A program made the translations under genes and the position numbers. A stretch of DNA of 64,000 nt from the NCBI GenBank assembly GCA_022835595.1, contig BQUP01000004.1, forward strand, positions 744,001 through 808,000. Direction: 5' to 3'. The DNA is from Cystobasidium ongulense. Taxonomy: Eukaryota > Basidiomycota > Cystobasidiomycetes > Cystobasidiales > Cystobasidiaceae. Shown piece after piece: positions 1-12,300 of the stretch (positions within the stretch are counted from its first letter, which is position 1; every line of letters starts with the position of its first letter). The notes beneath the pieces are model-generated. The model was not told where the DNA came from. It did not search any database and saw only the letters and a program-made list of their open reading frames with translations.

Positions 1-784
1 ATGACACCTCCACTATTACACTGCACCACAACAGCTAGCACATCGACTTTGTCATTCAACGCTTGAGCTGTTCGAGGGGCTGCAAATCGTATGGCACAAA
101 GCTAGAGCATCACTTCGCATGCAATCATGCCATGAATACCAGCTGTCAAAGCCTTCTTTCTTGGGAACACTACCAACTTCTTTTCTTCGACTTTCGCATT
201 TAGCAAATAGCGGCAAAGTATTCTTTCCAAGAACAAAACCGCAAAATCACTTTTGCAAAGAATATCAACCTAATCTTTCCTCCCGTTAAATGCAATATGA
301 TGGCGGTTAGTTTGTTTTGAGATACCCGAGTCTTCAGTCGTAGTCGGTTTTAGATCAAGAAAGAACAAACGAAAGAGATGATATATCGAATCATATATCT
401 CCATCTCCAACTAGAGCCTGAAATTTCAAAATTATCATGTATCATAGAAAACCTCTTGCGCTTGCAGTTATATCCTGTTCTACTTTAATGTACCCTTTTG
501 AGTCTACCCTCGTAATACCGCTTCATTTTACACATTATCGAGCAGTCGTCCTTTGCGATGTTTGGCAATACGATTTTCTTGCACTCAATTTTGCTTTGCA
601 GTCTAAAAAGTTTATGCCTTGCCAACCTTGATAGACTCTGATAGTCGGTAACTGCCCGACGGAATACTATGGAATGGTCTGATAGATTACAGTGTAGCAT
701 ATCCCGGTGTGTGAGGTACAACTGATCTGGATATTGAGTTCACCTTGTTCCCAAAAACAATTACTATCCACTCGATTTCGATTT
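1..784. other. Left-edge stretch without a recognisable gene
   Basis: AT-rich sequence downstream of the leftward GNAT gene. The short open frames here have no family resemblance and lack coding-like composition. It may hold the 3' UTR of the GNAT gene and of an unseen gene beyond the left edge. Confidence 0.5.
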
Positions 785-1851
785 TCATACCGACAAATCT
801 CGCCAATATACATAAGCATCTACATATTCCTCTGCCTTTCCATCTGCAGTTTTCAATCTTCCTACTTTAGGAATGAGACCTGCTCTTTGAAAGCCTAGTG
901 AATCCCAGATCTTAACGCTTGCTATATTATTGACGTATACTAGGTTAAAAACTGAGTATTTGTAACCAAGCCTGAACATGTTTGAGAGCTTCAGTCGGCA
1001 GTAAAAGCATTTATGCAGTATGGCCTGCCCTGACTGACCTTGGCGCATTGATTAGATAGCTCTTGCCTAATGTACGACCTATTTGTAGACCCCTAGCTTT
1101 CGGATCAACGACAAATCCGCCATTGCAGCAATGCGAACTCCTTCCGGGATAATTAGGCTTGACGTAGTAGCAACCTTGATGCACAAAAATTGATAAAGAG
1201 GACTGTTCAGTAGAGGAGACGTATATCGTTATTGGTTAAGCAAAGTGACACACCGACGACAAGGTCTTTCCATGCTATGGAAGCCAATTTGTGAATTATG
1301 TTGGCGAACGTATCAGACGGTAATTCTGTGACTTCTTGAGATGTTTCTAAGATGTCGCTTGGTATCAGCATACCTACGAATAGGTCGTAGGCTTTTCGAA
1401 CACAATTAGATGTAAGAATAGCAGGTGGCGGATCAGTTTGACAGTTGGGTACGCAAGGTCACCCGTCTACGGCATACCGAGATAGTAGTCCTGTGTGAAG
1501 ATAGGTGATCTTGAGTATCAAACTACCTAAGGAAGTGCCAACCGGAGCCCACCTTGAAACCTTGCAACGTCAGTTCTTCCTCCTGCGGGTAGGTCCGTCC
1601 TTCGGCGACGATGCCATTGAACAGCTGACGAGCAAAAGAAACAAGAGACGACTTCAGCTCTCAACCAGATCTTTCAACTTGAAAAGACCACCAACATTAT
1701 GGAGATGATCAGCAAGCTCATCCGGTACAGCTTCCCTGCGAAAAGGCACCACTAGCAGATTGCGAGACTTGTCTGGCAATTGATAGAGGAGCTGCTGTAG
1801 AGGCTCGTTTGAAGTATTTTTGGGAGCTGGTATCGTGCCATAGGCAGACAT
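785..1851 (-). CDS. GNAT-family N-acetyltransferase (fungal Mpr1-like)
   Basis: Putative acetyl-CoA-dependent N-acetyltransferase; the substrate is unknown. The start MSAYGTIPAPKN lies at 1851. The first exon (1696-1851) and second (1553-1624) join in phase and give the conserved block LFNGIVAEGRTYPQEEE. A middle exon around 1050-1200 encodes KPNYPGRSSHCCNGGFVV and then DPKARGLQIGRTLGKSYL, which is the acetyl-CoA-binding R/Q-x-x-G-x-G/A region in its usual context. The last exon (785 to about 990) encodes LGYKYSVFNLVYVNNIAS and IWDSLGFQRAG, the classic GNAT C-terminal N-x-x-A/S-x-x-x-W-x-x-L-G-F motif. The order matches the fungal family to which the azetidine-2-carboxylate acetyltransferase Mpr1 belongs. 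That this gene acts on proline analogues is only a possibility. The exons between 1200 and 1553 were not all placed. Confidence 0.8.
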
Positions 1852-2708
1852 GATTGATCAGACTAATGAGATGTGGTGTTCAGTAAAGTGAGCTTGCTTG
1901 CAGATAGAAATTCGAAGAAAGAAAGACAACGTGATAGTGCAAGCCCGGAGGTGTTGGGCGACGATCGGAGTTGTGACAGGATCGCTAATTTCCAGCAATT
2001 ACAGTACGCTTGGGCTACACGACAGTAAAAATTAAGTCTGATTTGGCACACTGTGCTCTTGCTATTGCTAGATCGCATGCGTCTCTCTTGAAGAGCTTGA
2101 AGAGCTGAGCCTGTGCGTTGTCTGGTGGCATCGATAGGACAGCTGGTCAAGCTAACAAGCTTTCTACTCGATCGCAAGAGGCTCGCTACGTAGTCCCATA
2201 GGAACGGTACTGCAGTGCCCGTTCTATCTCAGTCAACCTCGCCCTTTTCTACTGAGCTCTCAAGTGGCTGGGGCTACTTACGTGCGCGAATGGTGGCCAC
2301 TGTTAGAACCCATCCTTGCTGGAAAGAGGTAATTACATGAAACTCTTCAGTTCAATGCCCCATACTTCCGTGAATATAAGTAAGCTTACCACGACTTGTC
2401 GAGCCTGAGGCTGTGCAGGTTGACCTGGAGGCATCATGCCAGCATCTTTTTCATCTACGAGGTCGAGCGAGCATCGCAGTTCATATGAGTTCTGCAAAGC
2501 ATACCGTTGCTGCAATATCACTATAACATACCTGAGTACATGTTTATGTAATTCTGCACAAGCAAGTCTCGCTAATGCACAGCGTAAGCCGTTATCTTGT
2601 CTTTCGCAGCTTCCAAAGCGTGATCGCCAGAGAGCATGCAGAAGCCCAGGAATTATTCACTTTGACTTTGGCCACTTTCCAACTGGAAAAGCAATACAGT
2701 ACAACGCT
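1852..2708. promoter_or_regulatory. Divergent intergenic region, GNAT / PP5
   Basis: About 0.85 kb between two head-to-head genes; it presumably holds both promoters and 5' UTRs. A minus-strand open frame at 2333-2521 is protein-like in places but has no credible ATG or family match, so it is not called. No distinct regulatory motif was recognised. Confidence 0.4.
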
Positions 2709-5127
2709 ATGGCAGCAAAAGCAAGCACAAGTGCAGCGAGCACGAGCAGCGCCCAATCAGGAGAGGCTTCACCGAACGGTGCTTCAACTCTAGGCTCTCC
2801 CGCATCCTCAACATCGTCTCTGCCATCAACTTCATCGTCAAAATACGATCCTGCAGCACCTTTTCAAGCCCCTCTTGGTGCAGAGTTGGATAGAGAACCT
2901 TCAATCGATGGGACTAGCGTAGGAGCTGGAAGCGCATACGAGGGCTCTTCCCAAACTGGCGCTGAAGGGCTGCGAAAGAAAAGATTCGAAGACATCGATC
3001 AGGATGAGCGAGAGGTGACTTCGTCCCGTCTGCAACGACACGAGCGCTTTCAATGAAGCTAATTGCTCGTATCTGTATGCTCCTTCATGGTTTAAGGAAG
3101 CGCTACGTATCAAAAGCGACGCGAATAAGTTATTCATGAAGTCGCAATACCCCGGAGCAACGCAACTATATACCCTTTCTCTGAACAAGAATCCTTTCGA
3201 CCCAGCAGTATGGTGTAATCGTGCGTGAACTCGGGGAATGCGGTTCAATCAGGGAACGGGAAGCATGCTGACATTTTCTCTTGTTTGTTTAACAGGTGCC
3301 GCGGCTCGTCTAAAGATGGAGGAACACGGCCTAGCGATAGCAGACGCCACTAAAGCTCTCGAGCTCGACCCAAAATACGTGAAAGCCTACTTCCGCAGAG
3401 CTGTAGCTCAACTAGCAATCCTGCGTCCGAAAGCAGCGTTGACTGATCTCAAGAAGGTGGTCGCGTTGGAACCTAAGAATGCACAAGCGAAAGCCCAGCT
3501 TGATAGTACGCAAAAGCTGGTTCGTAGGCTGGAATTCGAGAAGGCGTGAGTTTGAGCAATTAATCTTCAGGAATGGATCGGTGCTAATGATATCTTATAA
3601 TTTCAAGTATCGCTGGAAAGGAAGAGGAGCCAATGATCAATAGAGCGCGTGATATGCTACCTGAAGTAGAAGCTAGCTACGAAGGACCAAAGATGGAAGT
3701 AATGACCGATAAGAAGGGCAAGTCCAGAGGGAAGATTACACAACAATATATCGACGAAATGCGGGCGTGGTTTAAGGAAGGAAAGGTGTGTTGATGGCAA
3801 TTTTTTTTCAATTTGGAATAGTCTGAAGCTGACATATCCTTTCTGGGACCAGTTAATACACCGGCGGCATGCATGGGAGATCGTCATAGGAGCATACGAG
3901 GTCCTCAAGGAAGAAGCGTCACTGGTTGAAGTGACGATACCAGACGGGGAAGTCGCGGATATTGTTGGCGACACGCATGGCCAGTACTTCGAGTGAGCCA
4001 CTTGCATTATTGTCTCTTATCTGAAGACTATCTCGCTGATTTGAATGCTGTCCATCTTCTAGCCTTCTCCATCTGTTCGAACTTACTGGCGACCCAAGCG
4101 AGAGCCACACTATGCTGTTCAATGGCGATTTTGTTGATCGTGGTAGTTGGTCAACAGAGGTTGTTCTTTTGCTTTTCGCCTTCAAATGGCTATACCCGAA
4201 GAACGTCTACCTCAACCGTGGCAATCACGAGACAGCCGACATGAACAAGGTTTATGGATTTGAAGGAGAAACAAAGAAGAAATACTCGGAGCTTACATAC
4301 AAGCTCTTTGAGGATGCTTTCTGTGCGCTGCCAATAGCAACAGTAGTATCAGCATCAATACCACCTAGAGAAGTAGAAAGAAGAGACACACGTTTCCCAG
4401 TCAATCCTATCCTCTCCCCTCGTGGAGTTAAACGATTTTACATCGTCCATGGAGGATTATACTCGAAAGATGGCGTCAAACTTGACGATATTAGGAAAAT
4501 TGATAGGATTGGTATGAGACAACCGGGCACATTCGGTCTCATGAGCGAAAGTTTGTGGGCCGATCCACAAGAATTACCTGGTCGTGGGCCAAGTAAGAGA
4601 GTGAGTCAAGTTTATCGCATGACGGCTAATGCAAGTACAGTCAAGGGAGGGGTTATTTGCTGATGTGGTTTGGGTTCTCGTAGGGCGTCGGTCTAGGCTT
4701 CGGAGGCGATATCACGCGTCGTTTCTTAGAAGACAACTCGCTCACCGGCGTGATTCGCTCGCACGAAGTTAGACAGGGTGGCTATTCCATCGAGCACGGT
4801 GGACAGTGTATAACTGTCTTTAGTGCGCCGAATTATGTAAGTCATGCCGCTATCGGAAAGCTGCATACGAAGAAGCGATTTGCTAACGATTGTAATTCGT
4901 CCCTGTTTCCCCAGGTTGACCAGGTCGGTAACCTTGCTGGAGTAGTGCGGATTGACGACTGTGGTGCCTTGTCGTTTACTACTTTCTCAGCGCAACCACA
5001 TCCTGACATTAAGCCTATGGCCTGTAAGTCGATGTTTTTACGATGTGTGCTGAGAATTAGATAGAGAAAACACCTTACTGATTCGGCTCCTACAGACGCC
5101 GGCAATTTCTTCGGAGGCATGATGTGA
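2709..5127 (+). CDS. PPT1: Serine/threonine protein phosphatase 5 (TPR-PP5, Ppt1)
   Basis: Hsp90-associated phosphatase with an N-terminal TPR domain and a C-terminal PPP catalytic domain. Nine exons (2709-3014, 3097-3220, 3296-3545, 3608-3785, 3853-3992, 4063-4600, 4684-4836, 4915-5023, 5096-5127) join in frame to about 609 residues. The first ~100 residues are Ser/Ala-rich and absent from the ~500-residue yeast and human proteins. TPRs follow (IKSDANKLFMKSQYPGAT, ALELDPKYVKAYFRRAVAQL). Catalytic metal-binding motifs are intact: GDTHGQ, GDFVDRG, RGNHE, and later SHEV and FSAPNY. The C terminus KPMAYAGNFFGGMM matches the autoinhibitory tail of PP5 (human ends ...LLQLGMM). The ATG at 2709 gives the first exon; upstream in-frame codons exist but lie in probable UTR. 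Confidence 0.95.
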
Positions 5128-5594
5128 TTATTGTCCAAGAGGGTGTCTGTCGCGTGTTAAAGGTGACGAACTGTCAGTGCAGGACTAGAGCGCAGCTGTA
5201 GAGCAATGCATTCATTCGCCCGTCGCGCCTTTTCCCTTCCCTATCATGTGATATCCTCGCCCTATCTTACACGCACGTGCCCGGTCTTGCCACTCAAGCA
5301 AGCTTCGAGCTTCAAGCTTGGACGTTGGCTGCAACTCTACGTGGCGCACTCGCACTCTTTCCACTTCAACTCTTCATCACCACAGACTTGCAGATGAAGC
5401 TTGAGCCGCGTGGAGCGCGTCCAGAAGATGCCGGCTCGCTCGCATCAGCATCCGATCATCTGCAGGGATCCCTTGTAAATATTGGGAGAGATGCGACTTT
5501 TTCGTTCTCAATTTTGCACAGTCGTCTCTCTTCTCTGCTCTCTACACACTACCTCATCAGATCTCATTCACTCGCCTCTGCTCAATCAAACACC
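5128..5594 (+). promoter_or_regulatory. PP5 3' flank and CFEM gene promoter
   Basis: The region ends in a long pyrimidine-rich tract (about 5520-5590), the kind often found just upstream of fungal start codons. A palindromic CACGTG E-box lies at 5274-5279, a possible bHLH or Cbf1-type site. No gene was seen. Confidence 0.4.
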
Positions 5595-6638
5595 ATGCTT
5601 GCTTTCGCCGTCCTCGCCGCTGTCCTGCCCGCGTTTGTAGCTGCCCAGGTGAGTATACAGCCTTCGTTCAAGCGGACGTGATGCTGTCACGCTGCTATCG
5701 CTGACTACCATCTCTTCTGCCGATCCCACAGAGCGTCCCTGCTTGTGCTCTGTTCGTCGCGTTTTTTCCCTTCCCGCTGCCATAACTGGGCCCCCCTCAT
5801 CGGGCTTCAGACTATGGCCGCCACTCCCCGGCTACATATGCATACGCTCAGAGACACTTTCAAAGCTGACTTTTACGTACCATTCGTCCTCACTGCTATG
5901 CAGAACATGCACCATCTCCCTCGCTTCTAGCTCAACCTGCGGTGGTCTCACCAATGTCGTGAGTCTCATCCCAGCGCACAGACGCCGCAAATAGCAGGGC
6001 AGTGGCTGATGGCTCCCCCATTCTAGAGCTGCTTGTGCACAAACCAAGACTTCCAGTCCAAGGTCTTCCAGTGCTACACCGATGTATGTAACCCTGCTCC
6101 GTGATAGACTGGCGCCCTATCGGATATGCTGACTGTCGCCAATCCCTGTTTCCCTATATCCAACAGACCTGCTCGGAAGCAGACCTGTAAGAGAGGACCC
6201 ATCTAGCATTGGAGGGACACACTGAACTTCCAAGCTCCATTAACAGCCAGGCTGCTATCGCATATGGTGCCCAGACCTGCCAGGCCGTCGGTGTTACCTT
6301 GGACACCACCGCAACTCCTGCCGGGGTGACCGGCTCTGCTGCCAGCACGTGAGTGTCTGCTGTAACTTTGCATCGTCCTGAACCTGGTTTCTAAACGAAT
6401 TCCTCCCCCCTTCAGCGGTGCCGCCAATGCTACCAGCATTGCTTCGTCTGATGCTGCCCTGGCTTCCTCAGTCGCGTCGTCAATATCCGCTTCAGCCTCC
6501 TCTGCAGCCTCTTCAGCTTCACCAGCCGCCAGCGCCTCTCCTACCGGTGGTGTCGCTGGCACTTTGGTCCGAGGCAATGCTCTTGTCGGCACTGTCGCTG
6601 CCGTAGTCGGTGTCGCTGGTCTTGCCGTTCTTCTTTAA
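5595..6638 (+). CDS. CFEM-domain GPI-anchored cell-surface protein
   Basis: Secreted, probably GPI-anchored protein with a CFEM domain, a fungal eight-cysteine fold linked in some species to haem uptake or surface adhesion. Seven exons (5595-5648, 5732-5751, 5904-5958, 6027-6083, 6167-6186, 6247-6348, 6416-6638) join to 176 residues. Residues 1-18 (MLAFAVLAAVLPAFVAAQ) are a signal peptide. The CFEM region has exactly eight Cys: SVPACA, TCTISLAS, STCGGL, SCLCTNQD, FQCYTD, TCSEADL, AQTCQAVGV. A Ser/Ala-rich linker follows, then a hydrophobic GPI-type tail ending VVGVAGLAVLL at the stop. Exons 2 and 5 are only 20 nt each, and each carries a domain cysteine. The Asp that binds haem in some CFEM proteins is not evident at the expected place, so haem binding is uncertain. 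Confidence 0.88.
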
Positions 6639-6863
6639 GTTGGAATGTGATTGTTCAATCAGCACAGAATCAATGCGCTTGGCACTTCAGTCGGCATTAG
6701 GTAGTTCCTTAATCTTATCGTCAGTATCACTTCTTTATGTCAGTCTTAGTATTTGGGGAAGAAAACAGTCCAATGGATCTTAAAGGTCTAATTCGATTTC
6801 CAGTCTCGATTTATGAGTGAAACAGCCAGGCCTTGAGAAGCTGTGATTCGACAGTCCGGTCGG

Positions 6864-8800
6864 TCAATGCTCGAATGCTACATGCTTGATACCAGCTCTT
6901 CGAGGCGAATATGGCCCAATGCCATTCCGTCTCGATGGGACTGGGATTTTTGATGAGCGCCTCGCATTTCCGTTCAGGTTAGGTATCCTCGAAGCTCCAT
7001 CTCCAGCCTTGATTGGCTGAATAGACGCAATAACCTCCTCTTCAGGCGCAATGCGAACCTGCTTAATTGTGTTCTGTTTCGTCCATCTTACTGGTTCTCT
7101 CATATTCCGTTCTTCCGGTGTCTTTGTCTCTTCCTGCTCTGATGGAGCACCGAAAGAAGCTGCTGAAGTCTGAGCTTTCTCGATTATACTGCTCCCAAGA
7201 GAGCGGTGGTGTTCCAGCCTGTCTTCAGTACGGTCTCGTCTGAGAAGAGGTGGCCTTGTCAAGTTTGACTCTAAGTCGCCTTCGGGATCTATTTCAGTTT
7301 GTGCGTCTTCGGTGTTGATCTCCCTGAAATCGTATGTTGTCTCCCCAGCACCTTTCGATAGTATTTCACTCTTGATGACGTCCAGGTCATCGAGTAATGC
7401 CTTAACGACTGGTGTAGAGCTTCCGATTTCTGGTGTACCCAGTAACGCTCTCTCCAAATCAAGCCATAAACTTCTAGCATCCTGTTGCGACGAGCTTCTC
7501 ACACTTTCAACCGACAAAGGTTTCCAATCCGAAAGCATCGTAGGTGTTGTTGTATTATACAGGTCTTCTACCTTTCGGTCCGTCCTCGCAAAATAGGGCT
7601 CAAAAAGCGTGGCTTGGGAATAGCTTGATTGATCCGTTTCTTGACGGTGTAGCGTGCTTGAACGCATGCAGGTCACACCACCAGGCGGTTCCAATGGTTC
7701 AGCTTCAGGAGATGCCGGGCGCGAAAACACATGCTTGACGGGCGTGGTAACATCGAAATGGACGGACATTGGTATACCTGCAGGTGCTGTATCTGTACCA
7801 CCGTGATTCGGTGCTTGCGGCTCTAGGCAGGACGAATGGTGTGCCACATTGTATCTTCGATGTGCATCGCTTTGTTGCGGCTGTTGCCGATGCCGATACT
7901 GTCGTGGAGAAGCTTGTCTGGAAGCCGTGACGTTCTGTGATTGCTGGTAGGGGCGATTTGGTTGCGCAGTATATTGAGCGCGATAGATCGGATCGGGCGT
8001 GAAACTGCTCGTATGAAAAGTGATAGCTTGCTGGGTCACTGTCGAGTGTCTAGGAACGAGGGCTAGGTCGACTGGGTCGAACTTCTCACCGCGTTTGGAG
8101 GGAGATGTATACGCGACTGCCTGCCGATGCGGTTGAAGTGATTCCAGCGGAGTTCTCATGAATTGATTTCGTGGCCGGGGTTGACTGGCTGCGGCGCCTG
8201 GATGATAGCCTGTTCTAAGACTGGGATGGACTTGGAAGGAGGGTGCAGAAATACGCCTGTTCGGGCTGTATTCGGTACTGGCATATGAACTGCTCGTGGA
8301 AGAGATCTGACTCTGTCGCCAACGCAAATTGGAACGTCGGTCAGGACGGGTATTGGGGAGGAAACACGTACATAGGGACTCACTGGTATCACTGCAAGAG
8401 CAGGTGCAAAAGCAACAGACGTCCTCGGTGCATCACCCGTGCCTTTGAGCACATATCCTTTCGAACGCAAGCTCTCCCATTGCTCCGAATTCGCTAGGAC
8501 CGTTCTAGGATGTGCTGCACCTGGGGGAACTTGTCTGGATCTGGTAGGCGTTACATAGTGTGGTGCTGTCGAAGGAGGTGCGGCTTGCCGACGGCCGTAG
8601 GGAGGTGGGAGACTTTGGGGGGAGCTGCGACTTCCTGGCGACGGCAGGCTAAACCTAGTGGTGCCAACATGGCTTCGCATATCTATCTGCTGAGCGGCAA
8701 CATGATGACTTGCATAGTCTGCAATCGAGTAGCGCTGGTGTTGACGTCTCGAAGAAGTGGTTGGCGGCGGAACTCCCTGCCGGTGCCCATAAACGTCCAT
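6864..8800 (-). CDS. Disordered Ser/Pro/Arg-rich protein with C-terminal SxIP motifs
   Basis: No enzyme family was recognised. Two exons (8372-8800 and 6864-8312) join in phase through a 59-bp intron with GTACGT donor, giving 625 residues from MDVYGHRQGVPP. The protein is rich in Ser, Pro, Arg and Gln and is probably mostly disordered. Near the C terminus, two four-residue motifs occur close together in a basic setting: SRIP (in GASRIPNLNG) and SKIP (in RRSSKIPVPSRRN). SxIP in a basic, Ser/Pro-rich context is the known binding signal for EB1-type microtubule plus-end proteins, so a role as a plus-end tracking or cytoskeletal adaptor protein is possible. This is inference from short motifs. 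An upstream exon beginning near 8890 cannot be excluded. Confidence 0.7.
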
Positions 8801-9339
8801 GCCCCGTTGAAGTTTCGCGTGACCTGTAACAAACGAGGCATTGAGCTGAACATGGTAGGTGTCAGATGTGCAGCCATAGTATCAGCTTGTAAGATCATCG
8901 AGGTTCAAAAATTGCCATAATAGATTTCCTGTACCAATGTTGTTATTGCGCAAGGGTTGCGCCGGCCAAAATTGAAACTTTGCTGCAATTTGGCGACGAG
9001 CTTCACGGCTGCATCGTTCAGAGTCACCTGAAGACAATGATTGCAGTAGTAGTAGTCTTGAAGTGGATCTGTCCCATTCTCTGACTACCCTCTTTATGGT
9101 ATGTAAGCATGGTGCACGCTGATGAAATGCACCCTGTACATGTAAATCGCTCGTGCCTCTGCGTGTAAACCGGGCGCCAGCTTGCCAGATTCCCGCCCAT
9201 CCTGCTCTTGCTTTGCTGTCAACATTGCCAACTGAGCATCTTCCAACACTCTGGCAGGCGAAGAACACCAAGTGGTGGTGTCTTGTCAAGCTGCTCTGCC
9301 TGCTGCGACCACGTTTGGGCTCCACATCGATTGACTATC
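8801..9339. promoter_or_regulatory. Divergent intergenic region, SxIP protein / ABCG transporter
   Basis: About 0.5 kb between two diverging genes. A minus-strand open frame of 147 codons (8882-9325) covers it, but its product has no domain and is probably chance. It could contain a 5' exon of either gene; the transporter lacks an obvious signal peptide at its present start. Confidence 0.4.
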
Positions 9340-12300
9340 ATGGCCGACACGTGCAGCAATTATGGCACACTGGTCAATGGCGCATGCGAGTGCCCTACAG
9401 GTCTGGGGTGAGCAGCGAAGAGGTATCCTGCCCTGCCACGGTGACTCCTGGCTGACCCGTTGCACCGTCCCGTTATCTTGGTGTGCAGTGGAAGCAACTG
9501 CTCGACGATTGCGTGCGGGAATCCCATAGCGCGACCTGCGAATCGTGCAGAGCTCTCTAGCAGTGCGACCTCCTCTGGCTGTCCTGGTACTGGCCAGTGC
9601 ACCTCTGGCTTCAATGGCCTCGACTGCAGTATCTGCCAGAATAGTAACGCTTGTTCCGCCGCAATTGCTGCAAACGCAACTAGTGCCAATCCCAACTCTG
9701 GTTTGGCAGGAGCCGGAGACATGCTATGCTCCAACTCTCCTTACACATATACCAGCTCATCCATCGAATGCAATGTGGTAAATCCAACTCTGCAAGGCGT
9801 TTTCCCCGGTACCACTATTCTGTGAGCAGCTTGACCTCCCATCAACTCACTTATATCTGTGCGGACAACTAAACTCCCTTTCCCGCGATCGGCAGTAAGT
9901 TCCAAAAGAACGTCAAACCAGGACTCTCAGTCTCAAGCGTATTTGGCGGTGAGAATAGTACCTTCGCTCAACTATGGTATTCGCCACAAAACTCAAGCTC
10001 TCCTCAAGAGCAATTCTACTGCGGCGCGGACTCATGCCTGCAGACGAACGATACCTCCACGAATCAAATCAACTGGTCATGTAGCAATCTAAAGTGCACA
10101 TGCCTGTCCGGCGCAGCTTTCTGCTCCAACCCGCTCGACCTTACAGATATTATCAATACCTTGGGAGGGGGTCTTGATATTGATTGCGCAGCGAGCGGCA
10201 CAACTTGTAACTTTAAGCAAGGCACCCTCAATCGACTGTTTGGACCAAGCGGACTAGCCTTGTCTGGATGTACGTTTGGCGAGTGCGTTTCTTCGCAAGT
10301 CATCCAAGCTTCTTCGAGCAATGGCCAGAGCACAAGCGGTGGGGATGGGTTGTCTGGCGGTGTTATCGCTGGACTAGCCGTTGTCGGTGCCATCATTCTT
10401 GGCATTGTAGCCTTATTCGTCTTAGGCCTCATTGCACAGAAGAAAGCGAGGAGAGGTGGAACACACAGTCTCGAAGACTCTGAGCCGGCTGGCCTCTTAT
10501 GGGCAAATGTGGGCTACATGCTACCGGCAGGGCATCGCTTCCGCGGGGCGAAGTCTCTTAGACATCGCAAGACATCGCAACGAGACGAATATATGGATGG
10601 ACAAGCAGAAAAGTCCGCCCCTCATTCGCCTGCGGTTGGGTCAAAAAGCGGAAAGGTCATTGTAGACAACGTCACCGGTTCTTTACCTTATGGCGGATTC
10701 ATGGCCATCATGGGACCATCAGGCGCTGGGAAATCGTACGTCCTCTGCAGGGCTTCTTATGCCGATGGTCGCTGACGATTCGGGCTCTTAGAACATTGGT
10801 GGATATCCTAGCTGGCAAGCGGAAAGCTGGCAAGACTTTTGGGAGCGTGCAGCTCCTAACGGCCAACGCACGAGCTGTCCGAATCGGATATGTGGATCAA
10901 GCAGATGTATTACCGGCCAACTTGAGTAAGTGCATGATGGCCCATGTCTTCGGTTCCAGAAGGCTAAGACAGGACTTTCCGCAGCTGTTCGAGAGTGCCT
11001 TTTGTTCGCTGCAAAGCTCAAGTTACCGGAGAGTATCCCTGCTCATGTCAAGGAAGAGCGTGTGTGGGAGGTCCTCGGTCAGCTCGGGTTGCAGGATGTT
11101 GCAAATTCGCGCGTAGGCTCTGGCGAGAGGCGTGGCATATCTGGAGGTGAAAGACGTCGTTTGAGCATCGGGTTAGAGCTCGTCGCGCGACCTTCTATTT
11201 TGATCCTCGATGAACCAACGTGAGTTTCAATGATTATCAGCCTCCCATTCTTCTTCGCTGAATTTTCCTGTGCAGATCCGGTTTGGACTCTGTATCGGCC
11301 AGTAAAGTCGTCCGGGTACTACAACAGCTGGCAAGAGGAGAAGACGGTCAGAGAACAACCATCATCGCGACCATTCATCAGCCATCTTCTCAAATCTTCG
11401 TGAGTAGTAGCCGTGCGACTATTCCGCTTCTTTACCAGTACTGACGTACGAGACAGCACGCATTCGATTCCATCCTGTTGCTCTCCTCATCTGGCACCCA
11501 AATATACCTCGGGAAAGCCGAGGAAGCTGCTGCCCATTTCGCAACTCTCGGACAGCCATGCCCTCATGATTGGAACCCAGCTGATCGTAAGCCTTCTTTT
11601 GCTTGGTCTGACATATATTCAATTGACAAATTTTCTCGATAATTCTCAGACTTACTGGAAATCGCCTGCACGCCGCTGTCTACCAGATCCAGGGGCGACT
11701 TGATGGGACCAACAACGCCTTTTACCAAAATCCACGACAATGAGAACGGTAGCTCGGGCGAGGGAAGCCTAGACATGGCTACAGTGATGCCTCTAGATCG
11801 GGAACCGCAGCCACAGTATCCGCCACATATAAATGCAGTCGACTCTTCAGCTAACGTGTCGGCCACAGCTGTCAAACAGCGCAACTCGAAACCTATCACT
11901 ACCTACCTGACTCAATTTCAGTTGCTCAGTCATCGAGAATTTCTTAATCTGAAGCGGGATTGGAGTCTAGTGTTCATGCACAACGCGGTCGCTGCAATCG
12001 TCGGGGTGTTCGTCGGTGGTTTATACTTTAATGTCGATACTACTATATCCGGCTTCCAGGTGAGCCAGATATATATGTTTGTTGCTAATCGAATCCGGAC
12101 TCATCTAACCTTCTGCACATAGAACCGTATAGGATCACTGTTCTTCCTTGGCGCGCTCATTGCTTTTTCGGCTCTCTCTGCTTTAAATAACCTGGCTAGC
12201 ATTCGTAGCCTCTTCCTGCGAGAGCGGTCATCCTCCTTTTATAGTCCTGTTATCTGGATGATTTCTAGAGTAGTCTGGGATATCGTCCCACTTCGCATAC

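Noticed and set aside
2333-2521. Minus-strand frame with protein-like text (RCSLDLVDEKDAGMMPPGQ)
   Set aside because: No ATG start, no family match and no clean set of splice sites on both sides. It lies in the PP5 upstream region, so chance coding is likely.
8882-9325. 147-codon minus-strand frame between the SxIP protein and the ABCG gene
   Set aside because: Composition looks random (Arg/Ser-rich, no domain) and it does not splice clearly into the downstream gene.
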